Shown here one piece after another: positions 16,693 through 25,581 of a stretch of DNA of 26,832 bases. This DNA is from an uncultured Bacteroidales bacterium. GTDB taxonomy: Bacteria > Bacteroidota > Bacteroidia > Bacteroidales > Bacteroidaceae. The stretch spans positions 1 through 26,832 of the forward strand of contig CALBKR010000237.1 in NCBI GenBank assembly GCA_937896105.1. The letters run 5' to 3'. The stretch's first letter is position 1. Every line of letters starts with the position of its first letter. A program made the position numbers and the translations under genes. Under the pieces are notes generated by a model. It did no database searches. It was not told where the DNA came from and worked only from the letters and a program-made list of their open reading frames with translations.

Positions 16693-18432
16693 TCAGATAC
16701 CCATTGCCTTCTTCATAGCCTCGATGGTCTCATCGGCCTTCGCGCAGGCATCGGCATAGCAGTTGCGGCAACCCATCTTGCCTTTAGCCTCCATATAGAA
16801 CTTTATCTTTGGCTCTGTTCCCGAAGGACGCACCGATACCTTATTGCCACTCTCGGTAAAGTATTGCAGCACGTTAGAGGGCTCGGGCATATCGATGTCG
16901 GTGACATTGCCCTCGGCATCGGTCTGCTTCATTGCCTTGAAGTCCTTGTAGCAGACAACCTTCTCGCCTGCCATCTCCTTGAGCGGATTGGCACGGAAGT
17001 TCTCCATCATCTGACGGATTTCGTCGGCGCCACTCTTGCCCGGCTTAACAACGTTGACTGTAACCTCCTTAGAGAAGCCATACTCAACATAGATGTCCAT
17101 AAGCATCTCGTAGAGGCTCTTGCCGTTGTCCTTTGCCCAAGCGGCAACCTCGGCGATGAGGCTGCAGGCCGAAACGGAATCCTTGTCGCGGCAGAAATCC
17201 TCGGCGAGGAAGCCGAAGCTCTCTTCGCCGCCACCGATGTACTTTGCAATGCCCTCGTTGTCGCGGATAACCTTTGCTATCCACTTGAAGCCTGTGTAGC
17301 AGTCATACATCTTTATATTGTTCTTCTCGGCGATATTCTTGATAACCTCGGTGGTAACAATAGTCTTTACCACAAACTCCTTGCCTGTCATCTTGCCCAA
17401 TGCACGGTACTGGGTAATGATGTAGTAGAGGAAAATCATACAGGTCTGGTTACCATTGATAATTACCCACTCACCGTTGCTGTCCTTGCAGGCGATGGCC
17501 AAACGGTCGGCGTCAGGGTCGGATGCCATAACAAGGTCAGCATCGATTTTCTTTGCAAGGTTAATGGCCATTGTCATAGCCTCGGGGTTCTCGGGATTGG
17601 GCGATACCACTGTGGGGAAATTACCGTCCTTGACCATCTGCTCCTCAACGCAGTGGATATTCTCGAAGCCCCACTTGCGGAGCGATGCCGGAATCATCAC
17701 CCTACCGCAACCGTGGATTGGGGTATATACTATCTTGAGGTCCTTGTGGCGTGCGATTACATCGGGAGCGATAGAGAGGGTGTGTACCTTCTCGAGGAAG
17801 GCATTGTCGACCTCTTCGCCGATAACCTCGATGAGTGCAGGGTTGCCGGTGAACTTGATATCCTCGACATTAACGCTCTCGACGTGCTTGATGGTGTTCA
17901 CATCGTGCGGAGAGAGCATCTGCGCGCCGTCGTCCCAATATGCCTTGTAACCGTTATACTCCTTGGGGTTGTGGCTGGCAGTGATGTTCACGCCGCTCTG
18001 GCAACCGAGGTGACGGATTGCAAATGAGATTTCGGGTGTGGGACGAAGGTCTTCAAAAAGATAGACCTTGATGCCGTTTGCCGAGAAGATGTTCACCGAG
18101 ATTTCGGCAAACAGACGGCTGTTGTTACGGCAGTCGTGACCTACCACAACAGATATCTGCTCCAAATCCTTGAAGCACTCGTTGAGATAGTTGGCAAGAC
18201 CCTGTGTAGCCTTACCTACTGTGTATATGTTCATACGGTTGCTGCCTGCACCCATAATGCCACGAAGACCACCGGTACCGAACTCGAGTTCGCGGTAGAA
18301 GGCATCGATGAGCGGGGTCTTGTCCTCGTTGTCGAGCATTGCCTGTACCTCTTTGCGTGTCTCTTCGTCATAAGCAGGAGAAAGCCACTCTGTAGCCTTT
18401 TCCGTTACCATTCTAATAAGTTCCTGATCCAT
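16693..18432 (-). CDS. pgm: Phosphoglucomutase/phosphomannomutase (alpha-D-phosphohexomutase)
   Basis: A 579-residue cytosolic enzyme that interconverts hexose 1- and 6-phosphates through a phosphoserine, feeding nucleotide-sugar synthesis. Motifs in order: EFGTGGLRGIMGAGSNRMN (50-68), phosphoserine loop TASHNP with Ser153, metal loop DPDADR (305-310), sugar-binding GGEESFG (401-407), and the phosphate-binding VRPSGTEPKIKFY near the C-terminus. Its length and the SHNPKEYNGYKAYW stretch place it with the larger PGM2-like phospho-sugar mutases. Whether glucose or mannose phosphate is preferred is not decided here. It is a single-gene unit with its own promoter and terminator; its product is a plausible precursor supply for the glycan locus at 21853-26672. 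Confidence 0.93.
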   Translation of the reverse strand: MDQELIRMVTEKATEWLSPAYDEETRKEVQAMLDNEDKTPLIDAFYRELEFGTGGLRGIMGAGSNRMNIYTVGKATQGLANYLNECFKDLEQISVVVGHDCRNNSRLFAEISVNIFSANGIKVYLFEDLRPTPEISFAIRHLGCQSGVNITASHNPKEYNGYKAYWDDGAQMLSPHDVNTIKHVESVNVEDIKFTGNPALIEVIGEEVDNAFLEKVHTLSIAPDVIARHKDLKIVYTPIHGCGRVMIPASLRKWGFENIHCVEEQMVKDGNFPTVVSPNPENPEAMTMAINLAKKIDADLVMASDPDADRLAIACKDSNGEWVIINGNQTCMIFLYYIITQYRALGKMTGKEFVVKTIVTTEVIKNIAEKNNIKMYDCYTGFKWIAKVIRDNEGIAKYIGGGEESFGFLAEDFCRDKDSVSACSLIAEVAAWAKDNGKSLYEMLMDIYVEYGFSKEVTVNVVKPGKSGADEIRQMMENFRANPLKEMAGEKVVCYKDFKAMKQTDAEGNVTDIDMPEPSNVLQYFTESGNKVSVRPSGTEPKIKFYMEAKGKMGCRNCYADACAKADETIEAMKKAMGI

Positions 18433-18484
18433 AACTGAATTTATTGGTTTTTAGTTTAAGTTTTCCGTTTATAGCTTCAATCTG

Positions 18485-18514
18485 CAAATATAATTATTAA
18501 TCGGGAATAACAAA
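18485..18514 (-). promoter_or_regulatory. Promoter of the phosphoglucomutase gene
   Basis: On the minus strand TTTG (18511-18514) precedes TATATTTG (18485-18492) by 18 bases. The promoter directly abuts the stop codon of the C69 gene, so the two units are packed without spare DNA. The leader is about 45 bases. Confidence 0.7.
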
Positions 18515-20161
18515 TTATTTTGCAGCAGGAATGAGATAACGGTCGCCGGTCTCCTCGACTACCTTCTTCCAGTACCCGGCAGAATAGCCCGGACGTGTTA
18601 TCTTGCCGGCAAGGCCGGTTGCCGAACGCTCTATCTTGCCGTTCTTCTCGCTCTTGACAACAAGGTCATTGTATTTTACTATCACCTTCTCACCAAAAGC
18701 CTTCCAAGCAGCAAGTGTCTCTTCGGCACTGCTTGCAGTGAAATCGGTCAACATACCGATTGCATATTTCGGAGATGTCCCGATGACAGCCAAAGCCTCG
18801 GCCTCGACAACCTTGCTCTGCTCATATATTGCAGATTCGAGTGCACCCTGCACCTGACGCATATCATCTATAACCAACGAATATTTGGGATATATCATAT
18901 TAGACACCCAATTGAAGACCCAGAAGGATGATTTCCAAGAGAAAACAACAGGGTCGGCATATTGTTCGGCATAGCAGTCGGGAACCGATGTTGCGCAGCA
19001 GTACACGGGCGTGTAGACAACCATATTGGAGTCATCGGTACCGAACCACATCACACCGCCGATGGCATCGGGAAGATACGAACGCAGCTGTGCCACGAAA
19101 GTGAACGCTGTCTGGAATGTAGAGATAGGACGCTCATTGAAATACTCCTTGCCATCAACTGTGAAACTGAGCGGTGACGGGCGATAGGGCATATCGTATG
19201 GACCCGCGCCAAGGTCATTGCTGATATCAAACGGTGTACCCTCGTAGTGGTCGCGCATACCGCGCTGTACATCCTGCAGTGTGAGCGGAGCCTTTGGCTT
19301 GAAATAGAGAGGCATAGGCTCCGCTGTGGCATCGCCCGACGCCCACGCAAGATACTGGTTCATATCGGCATCGGCAAACATATTGAAGAAACTCCACACA
19401 CGGGCATCGCAGTAACGTAGCGCACCGAAATCGGCCGGGCAATAGGCTGCGGCGAAATCAAAATCGGCATCTTTGCCGTCAAAATAGCCCATCTTACGGG
19501 CAAACTTGATGACATCCTTCGAGTAACGTACATTCTCCTTGTCCTTCATATCGAACTTGCGTATGCGTGCCTGGTTGGCGTGTGCCGAGATGCAGTCGTC
19601 GGGGATGCGGATAGCAACCCACACAGCACCCTTCTCCTTGCCGCCCTTGCCTATCATCTCCAATATCCAGGCCTCGTTGGGGTCGGCGATGGAGAAGCTC
19701 TCGCCACTGCTGTAGTAGCCGTACTCGGCAACAAGCGATGTCATTACATCGATAGCCTCGCGCGCAGTGCGTGAACGCTGCAGTGCTATGTAGATAAGGT
19801 TGCCATAGTCGATGAGACCTGTCGTGTCGACCAACTCCTCGCGGCCTCCAAAGGTTGTCTCGGCAATGGCTACCTGGAATTCGTTGATATTACCGAGCAC
19901 ATTGTATGTGCGGCGTGCCTCGGGTATCTGACCAAGGTACTCGCCCGAGTCCCAGTTGTAGATATCGCGCATTGCACCCTCGGGATGTACAGCAGCCGGG
20001 AAATGGGCTACAAAACCGCTCATTCCGTAGCTGTCGGCGCTGTATGAGATGAACACTGAACCGTCGGCCGAGGCCTTCTTGCCCACGATGAAATTTGTGC
20101 AGGCACTACCGCCGGTCACAAAAAGCAGCACTGCTGCCAAAGTAAACAAAATCCTTTTCAT
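18515..20161 (-). CDS. Secreted C69-family dipeptidase (PepD-like)
   Basis: A 548-residue exported peptidase of the Ntn-hydrolase fold that cleaves dipeptides or short peptides. The ATG at 20161 is chosen because it begins the signal peptide (MKRILFTLAAVLLF...); a TTG four codons upstream is less likely. Cleavage after GGSA exposes Cys21 in CTNFIVGKKASADGS, the expected N-terminal nucleophile of family C69. Other family features are YNVLGNINEFQVAIAET, DYGNLIYIALQRSRTAREAI and SFSIADPNEAWILE. The same Cys could be read as a lipoprotein site, but Gly at -3 is a poor lipobox. The start is 15 bases after the M23 gene stop, so this is the third gene of the flippase operon. Turnover of cell-wall peptides is possible given the M23 neighbour; dietary peptide digestion is the alternative. 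Confidence 0.88.
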   Translation of the reverse strand: MKRILFTLAAVLLFVTGGSACTNFIVGKKASADGSVFISYSADSYGMSGFVAHFPAAVHPEGAMRDIYNWDSGEYLGQIPEARRTYNVLGNINEFQVAIAETTFGGREELVDTTGLIDYGNLIYIALQRSRTAREAIDVMTSLVAEYGYYSSGESFSIADPNEAWILEMIGKGGKEKGAVWVAIRIPDDCISAHANQARIRKFDMKDKENVRYSKDVIKFARKMGYFDGKDADFDFAAAYCPADFGALRYCDARVWSFFNMFADADMNQYLAWASGDATAEPMPLYFKPKAPLTLQDVQRGMRDHYEGTPFDISNDLGAGPYDMPYRPSPLSFTVDGKEYFNERPISTFQTAFTFVAQLRSYLPDAIGGVMWFGTDDSNMVVYTPVYCCATSVPDCYAEQYADPVVFSWKSSFWVFNWVSNMIYPKYSLVIDDMRQVQGALESAIYEQSKVVEAEALAVIGTSPKYAIGMLTDFTASSAEETLAAWKAFGEKVIVKYNDLVVKSEKNGKIERSATGLAGKITRPGYSAGYWKKVVEETGDRYLIPAAK

Positions 20162-20176
20162 AGTATGTTTCAATTA

Positions 20177-21856
20177 TCAATATCTTATGTTTTTCTCAAA
20201 GACTGTCTCATTGCCATAGGCATCGGTCACCACCACCTTCAGTTTGTGGTTGCCGCTCCTGATATTCTCCTGTCTGAAATCGAACGTAAGGCGGCGTTCC
20301 TTGCTGCTGTACTTGAAGAGCACGAACTTTCCGTTCAGGGTACCTCGGAAAGAGCTTACTGTGGTTTCATTGTCGTAGAGGTCAAAGACAAGCCTTGCCT
20401 TTTTCATCCATCCGCTCTCGTTGACAGGACGGAGCACCGGCGGAACAGTATCGGCAGAGATTGCATAGCACCCCTGCGAGGGAATTGTGGCTGTCACCCA
20501 CCCGTCGGAATATTTGCCGCCTACCCAGGCGGTATCCTCCGCGGTTATCTCGCTTATATAAAGCTTTGACTTGTCGGCAACCGGTATATCATCGGCTGCA
20601 AGGGAGAGCTTTGCGCCATTCCTGAAATAGACATCCTCACCTGTCGACAGGCAGCCGCCGGATATGTTGCAGACACTGTCGTTTGCAATTGCCAATGAGG
20701 CATCGTCGAACATCTGGTTCTTGGGGATGACAAGCCTTGCGCCCGGAGCCTCAAGCACGTTTTCTACATTCCAACGTAAAGGCGCCGACATTGTTGCCGG
20801 TTGAGGCACATCACACCGCTTGCCACGCACCACAATGCTGTATTTGCTTTTGTTGCCGTGGCAATCGCTAAGATGGCACTCGATATTGTAGAGCCTCTCC
20901 TGGTTAATGTTCACCCAGCCGCGTGATGCATCGGCCTTGCTCTCCCTGAACGGATTATTGGGGTCGATGAAAAGATTCTGGAAGGTTCCATCATCGCGCT
21001 TTTCGCGCCCCTTGTCGACACCGGCCAATATCAGCCTATTCTCGCTGAATGAGAAATTATCCATCTGCGACTCGAAGCACCGCACACCATCGGCAAACAG
21101 CTCGATGCGGTAGACTCCATATTTGTTATTTGTGCTGTTCATATAATCGAGAGCCTCGATGCCAAAGGCTATGTCACCCCAGGCTTCAATGGTATCGGGC
21201 AACACATTCCCTTTGAACCGGAATATCTGTGACCCGGTGCCGTTGGAGAGGGTGCCTTTTCCCTGCCGTGGATATACGATGAGAGCCGTAGCCTTGGGTG
21301 CACGGGTATCGGCAATCTTCGACTTGTAGAACGGCAACGGGTTATAGAGTTCATTGCCCGAAGCATCACGCACCTCGAAATGGAGATGAGGGCCGAACGA
21401 GTAGCCAGAATTCCCGGCATAGGCAAGGAACTCGCCTTGCTTCACAGGGTACTCGCCTGGAGAGAAATGCATATCGACCTCGAAACGCTCCTTTTCGTAC
21501 TGGTAGTTGCGAACACGCTTGGCAATGCTCGCCGGGAAACGGTCAAGGTGTGCATAGACCGTCATATAGCCATCGTGCATCACATACAGAGCCAAGCCAT
21601 AACCGCCGGCCTGCACCTTGGCACGGCATATATACCCATCGGCAACGCACTTTATGTGCTTACCGGTCACACCGCCGGTCTTCACATCGATACCGGCGTG
21701 GAAATGGTTGGAACGCAGCTCGCCGAAATTGGCACTCAGCAACAGCTCAAAGTCGAACGGTGAGCGCAATTTGGCATCACCCGGCTGTGCATAGACGCCG
21801 GCAGATGCCACAAGGCAACCGAATGTAAGGAGTAATCTATATAATCTGTTTTTCAT
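20177..21856 (-). CDS. M23-family (LytM-type) metallopeptidase, probable peptidoglycan hydrolase
   Basis: A 559-residue exported protein: signal peptide 1-23 (ending GVYAQ), then an M23 domain at about 30-185. Zinc ligands are His53 and Asp57 in HAGIDVKT and His159 in HLHFE; His103 in YAHL and His157 complete the active site, so the enzyme should be active rather than an EnvC/NlpD-like degenerate form. The long C-terminal part (about 190-559) is beta-rich with Ig-like character (YRIELFADG, LKVVVTDAYGNETV). It has no M23 signature and may anchor or regulate the enzyme. The ATG overlaps the flippase stop by 4 bases (ATGA), so translation is probably coupled, and the C69 dipeptidase follows. Endopeptidase cleavage of peptide cross-links in the periplasm is the family role. 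Confidence 0.9.
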   Translation of the reverse strand: MKNRLYRLLLTFGCLVASAGVYAQPGDAKLRSPFDFELLLSANFGELRSNHFHAGIDVKTGGVTGKHIKCVADGYICRAKVQAGGYGLALYVMHDGYMTVYAHLDRFPASIAKRVRNYQYEKERFEVDMHFSPGEYPVKQGEFLAYAGNSGYSFGPHLHFEVRDASGNELYNPLPFYKSKIADTRAPKATALIVYPRQGKGTLSNGTGSQIFRFKGNVLPDTIEAWGDIAFGIEALDYMNSTNNKYGVYRIELFADGVRCFESQMDNFSFSENRLILAGVDKGREKRDDGTFQNLFIDPNNPFRESKADASRGWVNINQERLYNIECHLSDCHGNKSKYSIVVRGKRCDVPQPATMSAPLRWNVENVLEAPGARLVIPKNQMFDDASLAIANDSVCNISGGCLSTGEDVYFRNGAKLSLAADDIPVADKSKLYISEITAEDTAWVGGKYSDGWVTATIPSQGCYAISADTVPPVLRPVNESGWMKKARLVFDLYDNETTVSSFRGTLNGKFVLFKYSSKERRLTFDFRQENIRSGNHKLKVVVTDAYGNETVFEKNIRY

Positions 21857-23364
21857 ACACGTTTCTTGAATATCCGTTTATAAAGCGAAGTGAACACATT
21901 GCTGTGACGCGAAAGCATATACAGAGAGACGCCCACAGAGACGGCTGTAGCCGCAAAGGCCACATAACGGAGCCACGGCCTGCACTCGGCGAACAGCACC
22001 GAGAGAAGAACGGTAGCACACACTGCAAACGAAAAGAGGAAATACCTGACCGCCTTCAAAGAAAGACGGAATCCATAGCGGCAATGGGATATCGTATACA
22101 CGACACAAAGGTCGATGACACGCGCCAATGCCATACCCACACCGGCGCCGACCCAGCCGTAACGGTAGAAGCCAAGCACTGTCAAAAGCACAAAGGAGAC
22201 ATTGTAGATAGTTTCCTGTCCTGCAAACACAAGAGTATCACCTTTTGAAACAGGCATAAAGGAGATGGGATATGTCATTATGTGAAACAGCAATGCAAAG
22301 ACTGCAATCTGTGTCATCTGAAGTGCCGGCAGGAAAGCATCGGAGTAGAAAAGCGGGAATAGCCACGGCAACAGGATTATCACACACAGCATCACCGGTA
22401 CCTGCACGAGCAGATGAACCTCGATGTGTTCGTTGACCAAGGCATTGCGTTCACGGGTGTGGGCAAAGATACCGGAGAGGTTCGGATAGTAATCGGAGTC
22501 GAATGCTGCAAAGAGTATCGAAGGCAACATACCTACAAGAATGTACCCGGCCGAAAATATACCGGTAGCCTCGTCACCGCCTATTCTTGTCACAGCCTGA
22601 TAGATGAGCCATATTGAGCCGGAGACCAATATCGATGCGTAGATGTAACCCGCTCCCAATTTCACGATATCGAGCCCCTCCCGCAGAAGCTGCCACGAGA
22701 AAGGTGCTGCGCGGTAGGCATAAAGCCTTGTCGAGAAATAGAGTGCACCGGCCATCTGAAAGAATGACACAAGGAGTATCGCAGGCAGGATTCCGCCAAG
22801 GCCAAAGGCATAATAGAGCGGAATGGTTGCCAAGACGGCACTGACAGCCGTCCACAAGGTGTACATCGCTATCTTGCCCGGTTGCTTGACACCGCGCAGA
22901 ACGGCAAGCTCGCCACCCGATACTGCAATGAAAAGAACAACAGGAGAGAGCAAGGCCAGACGAGCCGCGTAGTACCACGAACCGTCGAACATAAAACGAG
23001 ACATCAATGGCGACAGAAGCAGCATCAGCAGCATACCGGCAAGACCTGTGAGCACAGCTATGCTGCGGACAACCTTAACGCAATGCCGCACAGCAGCCTC
23101 ATCCTCATTGCAGTATGCATCGGACATACGGCGCACGGCACTTAACGAAAGGCTGAGGCCTGTAAAATCACAGAAAAGCTGCACCGTGCGGTTGTAGACA
23201 GCAATTATACCGAATCCGACAGCACCCAACAGCACCGATGCAAACTTGTTGCGCACCATACTCAAAAGGAAGGATACTCCCTGTGCGCCACCAAATATCC
23301 CAAGGTATTTGATGACACGACTATAGTTGTTCTTTGGTGATATCGAATCTCTGTTGCGGTTCAT
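21853..23364 (-). CDS. Polysaccharide flippase, Wzx/MOP-superfamily (O-antigen translocase-like)
   Basis: A 503-residue polytopic membrane protein with a dozen or more hydrophobic segments. It opens with NYSRVIKYLGIFGGAQGVSFLLSMVRNKFASVLLG, a typical N-terminus of Bacteroidetes Wzx-like translocases (MOP/MATE fold), and has SAGYILVGMLPSILFAAFDSDYYPNLSG in the second half. It should flip lipid-linked oligosaccharides across the inner membrane. The frame extends upstream to 23493, but a promoter box lies at 23412-23419. The ATG at 23403 would then be almost leaderless, so the ATG at 23364 (about 41-base leader) is preferred. It is first in the operon with the M23 and C69 peptidase genes, and divergent from a glycosyltransferase cluster that supplies a likely biological context. 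Confidence 0.85.
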   Translation of the reverse strand: MNRNRDSISPKNNYSRVIKYLGIFGGAQGVSFLLSMVRNKFASVLLGAVGFGIIAVYNRTVQLFCDFTGLSLSLSAVRRMSDAYCNEDEAAVRHCVKVVRSIAVLTGLAGMLLMLLLSPLMSRFMFDGSWYYAARLALLSPVVLFIAVSGGELAVLRGVKQPGKIAMYTLWTAVSAVLATIPLYYAFGLGGILPAILLVSFFQMAGALYFSTRLYAYRAAPFSWQLLREGLDIVKLGAGYIYASILVSGSIWLIYQAVTRIGGDEATGIFSAGYILVGMLPSILFAAFDSDYYPNLSGIFAHTRERNALVNEHIEVHLLVQVPVMLCVIILLPWLFPLFYSDAFLPALQMTQIAVFALLFHIMTYPISFMPVSKGDTLVFAGQETIYNVSFVLLTVLGFYRYGWVGAGVGMALARVIDLCVVYTISHCRYGFRLSLKAVRYFLFSFAVCATVLLSVLFAECRPWLRYVAFAATAVSVGVSLYMLSRHSNVFTSLYKRIFKKRV

Positions 23365-23411
23365 TAATAGTTCACAAGGAGCTCGGCTGCATTCCCGAGC
23401 CATATTAAATG

Positions 23412-23419
23412 CGAAGATA
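23412..23419 (-). promoter_or_regulatory. Promoter -7 element (TATCTTCG variant) for the flippase operon
   Basis: The minus strand reads TATCTTCG, as before the acyl-CoA synthetase. It decides the flippase start at 23364 over upstream in-frame starts. The -33 region is unclear. Confidence 0.5.
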
Positions 23420-23534
23420 AGGAAAAAGAGCGAATTATCGGCCGAGCAGAAGAGGAATTTGCCAAGAGGAGAAAAATAATTTACACAAGGCAAACAAAAA
23501 CATCCTTTTTATCGGGAAATACAAGGTTATTTAT

Positions 23535-23542
23535 TACCTTTG
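23535..23542 (+). promoter_or_regulatory. Promoter -7 element for the glycosyltransferase cluster
   Basis: TACCTTTG matches TAnnTTTG and is followed by GCATTG. The leader to the ATG at 23607 is about 58 bases and contains a small CCCC/GGGG hairpin at about 23559-23570. With the flippase box it defines a divergent promoter region (about 23405-23550). Confidence 0.6.
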
Positions 23543-23606
23543 CATTGAAGCAGAACACCCCCAAACGGGGATTGGAAGAACAAACAGGAAAGATAGAAAC
23601 GCATTA

Positions 23607-24572
23607 ATGAAACTGAGCATCATAGTACCGGTATACAAGGTCAGACGACACTTGCAAAAATGCATCGAGAGCATTTTGCAACAGACATATACCGACTATG
23701 AACTTATCCTTGTGGACGACGGTTCTCCCGACAATTGCGGCGCCATTTGCGACCGTTACGCACAGGAGTGCGACAAAGTGAGGGTGATACACAAGAAGAA
23801 CGGAGGCTTGTCATCGGCACGCAACGCAGGCATCGCTGTAGCCAAGGGCGAATATATCACTTTTGTCGATGGCGACGACACGGTTGCATCCGGGACCTAT
23901 TACTACAATATGCACATTCTGTTGTCAAACCCCGACATCGACATTCTTGAATACCCCATAAACAAATACTACGAATCGCCACGCAGCGAAATAATATCGT
24001 TCAAGCCAGAGAAGGTTTGCGGAAATGTATTTGCCGATTGGGTTAGACGCAAAGGATACAACCATTGCTTCGCCTGCAACAAGATATACCGTGCCGATAT
24101 GTTTATGTTCGTACGATACCCCGAAGGAGAGGTTTTTGAAGACATACTCATAACCCCACAGCTTTTTGAGGGGTGCGAGAACGTATACTACTCGGACTGC
24201 GGATTCTATTACTACTATGACCACCCCGAGAGCATATCGAACACTTATAGCTTCAAGACAAAATACTTCATCTACCGCAACCTTGTGCAACTGTACAACA
24301 AGGTCGTGAAGAACGAGGAACTAAAGGAACAGGCAAACGACATACTATTCCACTGCGCAGACAACCTTATAGATATGCGATGCTGCAAGGATTTCGACAA
24401 ACAGCAATATAAGGTTTCCATAGAGTTACTCAAGGGCAAAGGCATTTCAATAAGCGAGTTATACAAGCTCGACCTGCCGATAAAAAGAAAAATCAAACTG
24501 ACGACACTTGCACTATTCGGGATAAAGGCGCACTGCCGCCTATATGCTCTTTTACACAAAAAGCTAAACTGA
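23607..24572 (+). CDS. Family 2 glycosyltransferase (GT-A)
   Basis: A 321-residue cytosolic or membrane-associated enzyme that transfers a sugar from a nucleotide sugar to a growing glycan. The N-terminal GT-A domain opens with LSIIVPVYKVRRHLQKCI and has DDGS (37-40), GGLSSARNAGI (66-75) and the metal-binding DGDD (88-91). The region around 170-215 (VFEDILITPQLF, YYSDCGFYYYYDHPESIS) has the ED and H/ES features usual in capsule GT2 enzymes. No membrane segments. The donor and acceptor sugars cannot be assigned. It is the first gene of a cluster, 7 bases ahead of a second GT2, and divergent from the flippase operon. Confidence 0.9.
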   Translation: MKLSIIVPVYKVRRHLQKCIESILQQTYTDYELILVDDGSPDNCGAICDRYAQECDKVRVIHKKNGGLSSARNAGIAVAKGEYITFVDGDDTVASGTYYYNMHILLSNPDIDILEYPINKYYESPRSEIISFKPEKVCGNVFADWVRRKGYNHCFACNKIYRADMFMFVRYPEGEVFEDILITPQLFEGCENVYYSDCGFYYYYDHPESISNTYSFKTKYFIYRNLVQLYNKVVKNEELKEQANDILFHCADNLIDMRCCKDFDKQQYKVSIELLKGKGISISELYKLDLPIKRKIKLTTLALFGIKAHCRLYALLHKKLN

Positions 24573-24579
24573 CAACAAG

Positions 24580-25581
24580 ATGCTACTGTCAATAATCATT
24601 CCACACTACAACCTGCCGAGAGAACTGTTGGAGCGTTGCATAGACAGCATCGTCATACAGGACATCCCACCTATCGACTATGAGATAATCATTGTCGACG
24701 ACGGCTCGGATGAGCCACCGCAGTGGGTTGAAGAGCGATATACAGGCATTGACATCAGGCTAATACACGCAGTGCACAGCGGCCCGGGAGGAGCGAGAAA
24801 CCGGGGAATAGACGAGGCGAAAGGCCTGTACATAGAGTTCGTTGATGCCGACGATATGCTGATACCGAACAGCGACATACACACCTGCCTGGATGTGCTG
24901 CGCCGTGATATGCCGCAGATACTCCGCTTCAACAGCCTGACATTCAAATCACACGGCAACAACGCTGTAGACAAGACTAAAAAATTGGAATTCAGCAGCA
25001 CAATGAGCGGAGCTGCATATATGAGAGACTTCAACCTTTCAGGCAGACCTTGGGTATACTTTTTCAAGCGCAGTCTTGCAATAGAGAAAGGCATCCGTTT
25101 CCCGGAGAACACGTTCCACGAGGATGAAGAGTTCAACACAATACTCCACTACCACGCCCAGACACTTATACATTGCAACGCAACGCTCTACCGTTATTGC
25201 ATCCGCGAAGGCTCGACCACCGTCAACAGTTCGGCAAAATTCGAGGCAGGACGCATAGAGAATATACTGCAGGTGATAGAACGGTTGAGCTATTTCAGAG
25301 ACACATTCAGCAAAGAGTGCAATGCCACACAGGCAATGGGCTTCGAACATAAGTTCACGATGTTGGCCGTAGATGCGATTATAAATATGATGAACATCGG
25401 GATGGACGCCAAAAGCATATACGACACTTGCCGTAAGAGACTTACGCCACTTGGCATATACCCGTTGCCCAAAGCATCCTACTCAAGGAAATACCGCATA
25501 TTCCGTCTTTTGGCAAACAGCAAGATAGGGCTAAAGATACTCAGGAATTTCATATCCAGCAAAACATTGACAAAGGAATGA
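24580..25581 (+). CDS. Family 2 glycosyltransferase (GT-A), second copy
   Basis: A 333-residue GT2 enzyme opening LSIIIPHYNLPRELLERC, with DDGS (40-43), GPGGARNRGIDEAKG (about 68-82) and DADD (89-92). The acceptor-side region has FHEDEEFNTIL and the REGSTTVNSS stretch, placing it in the same broad class as the preceding gene. The two sequences clearly differ, so they probably add different sugars. The start is 7 bases after the previous stop, and the last four bases (ATGA) overlap the following gene, indicating coupled translation. Linkage and sugar unknown. Confidence 0.9.
   Translation: MLLSIIIPHYNLPRELLERCIDSIVIQDIPPIDYEIIIVDDGSDEPPQWVEERYTGIDIRLIHAVHSGPGGARNRGIDEAKGLYIEFVDADDMLIPNSDIHTCLDVLRRDMPQILRFNSLTFKSHGNNAVDKTKKLEFSSTMSGAAYMRDFNLSGRPWVYFFKRSLAIEKGIRFPENTFHEDEEFNTILHYHAQTLIHCNATLYRYCIREGSTTVNSSAKFEAGRIENILQVIERLSYFRDTFSKECNATQAMGFEHKFTMLAVDAIINMMNIGMDAKSIYDTCRKRLTPLGIYPLPKASYSRKYRIFRLLANSKIGLKILRNFISSKTLTKE

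Noticed and set aside
16666..18027. 453-residue open frame opposite the phosphoglucomutase gene
   Set aside because: Antisense shadow: the sense strand carries all catalytic motifs of the mutase, and the antisense frame shows no family features.
23365..23493. Longer flippase start choices (ATG at 23403 or further upstream)
   Set aside because: The promoter box at 23412-23419 would leave the 23403 start almost leaderless and puts the others outside the transcript.
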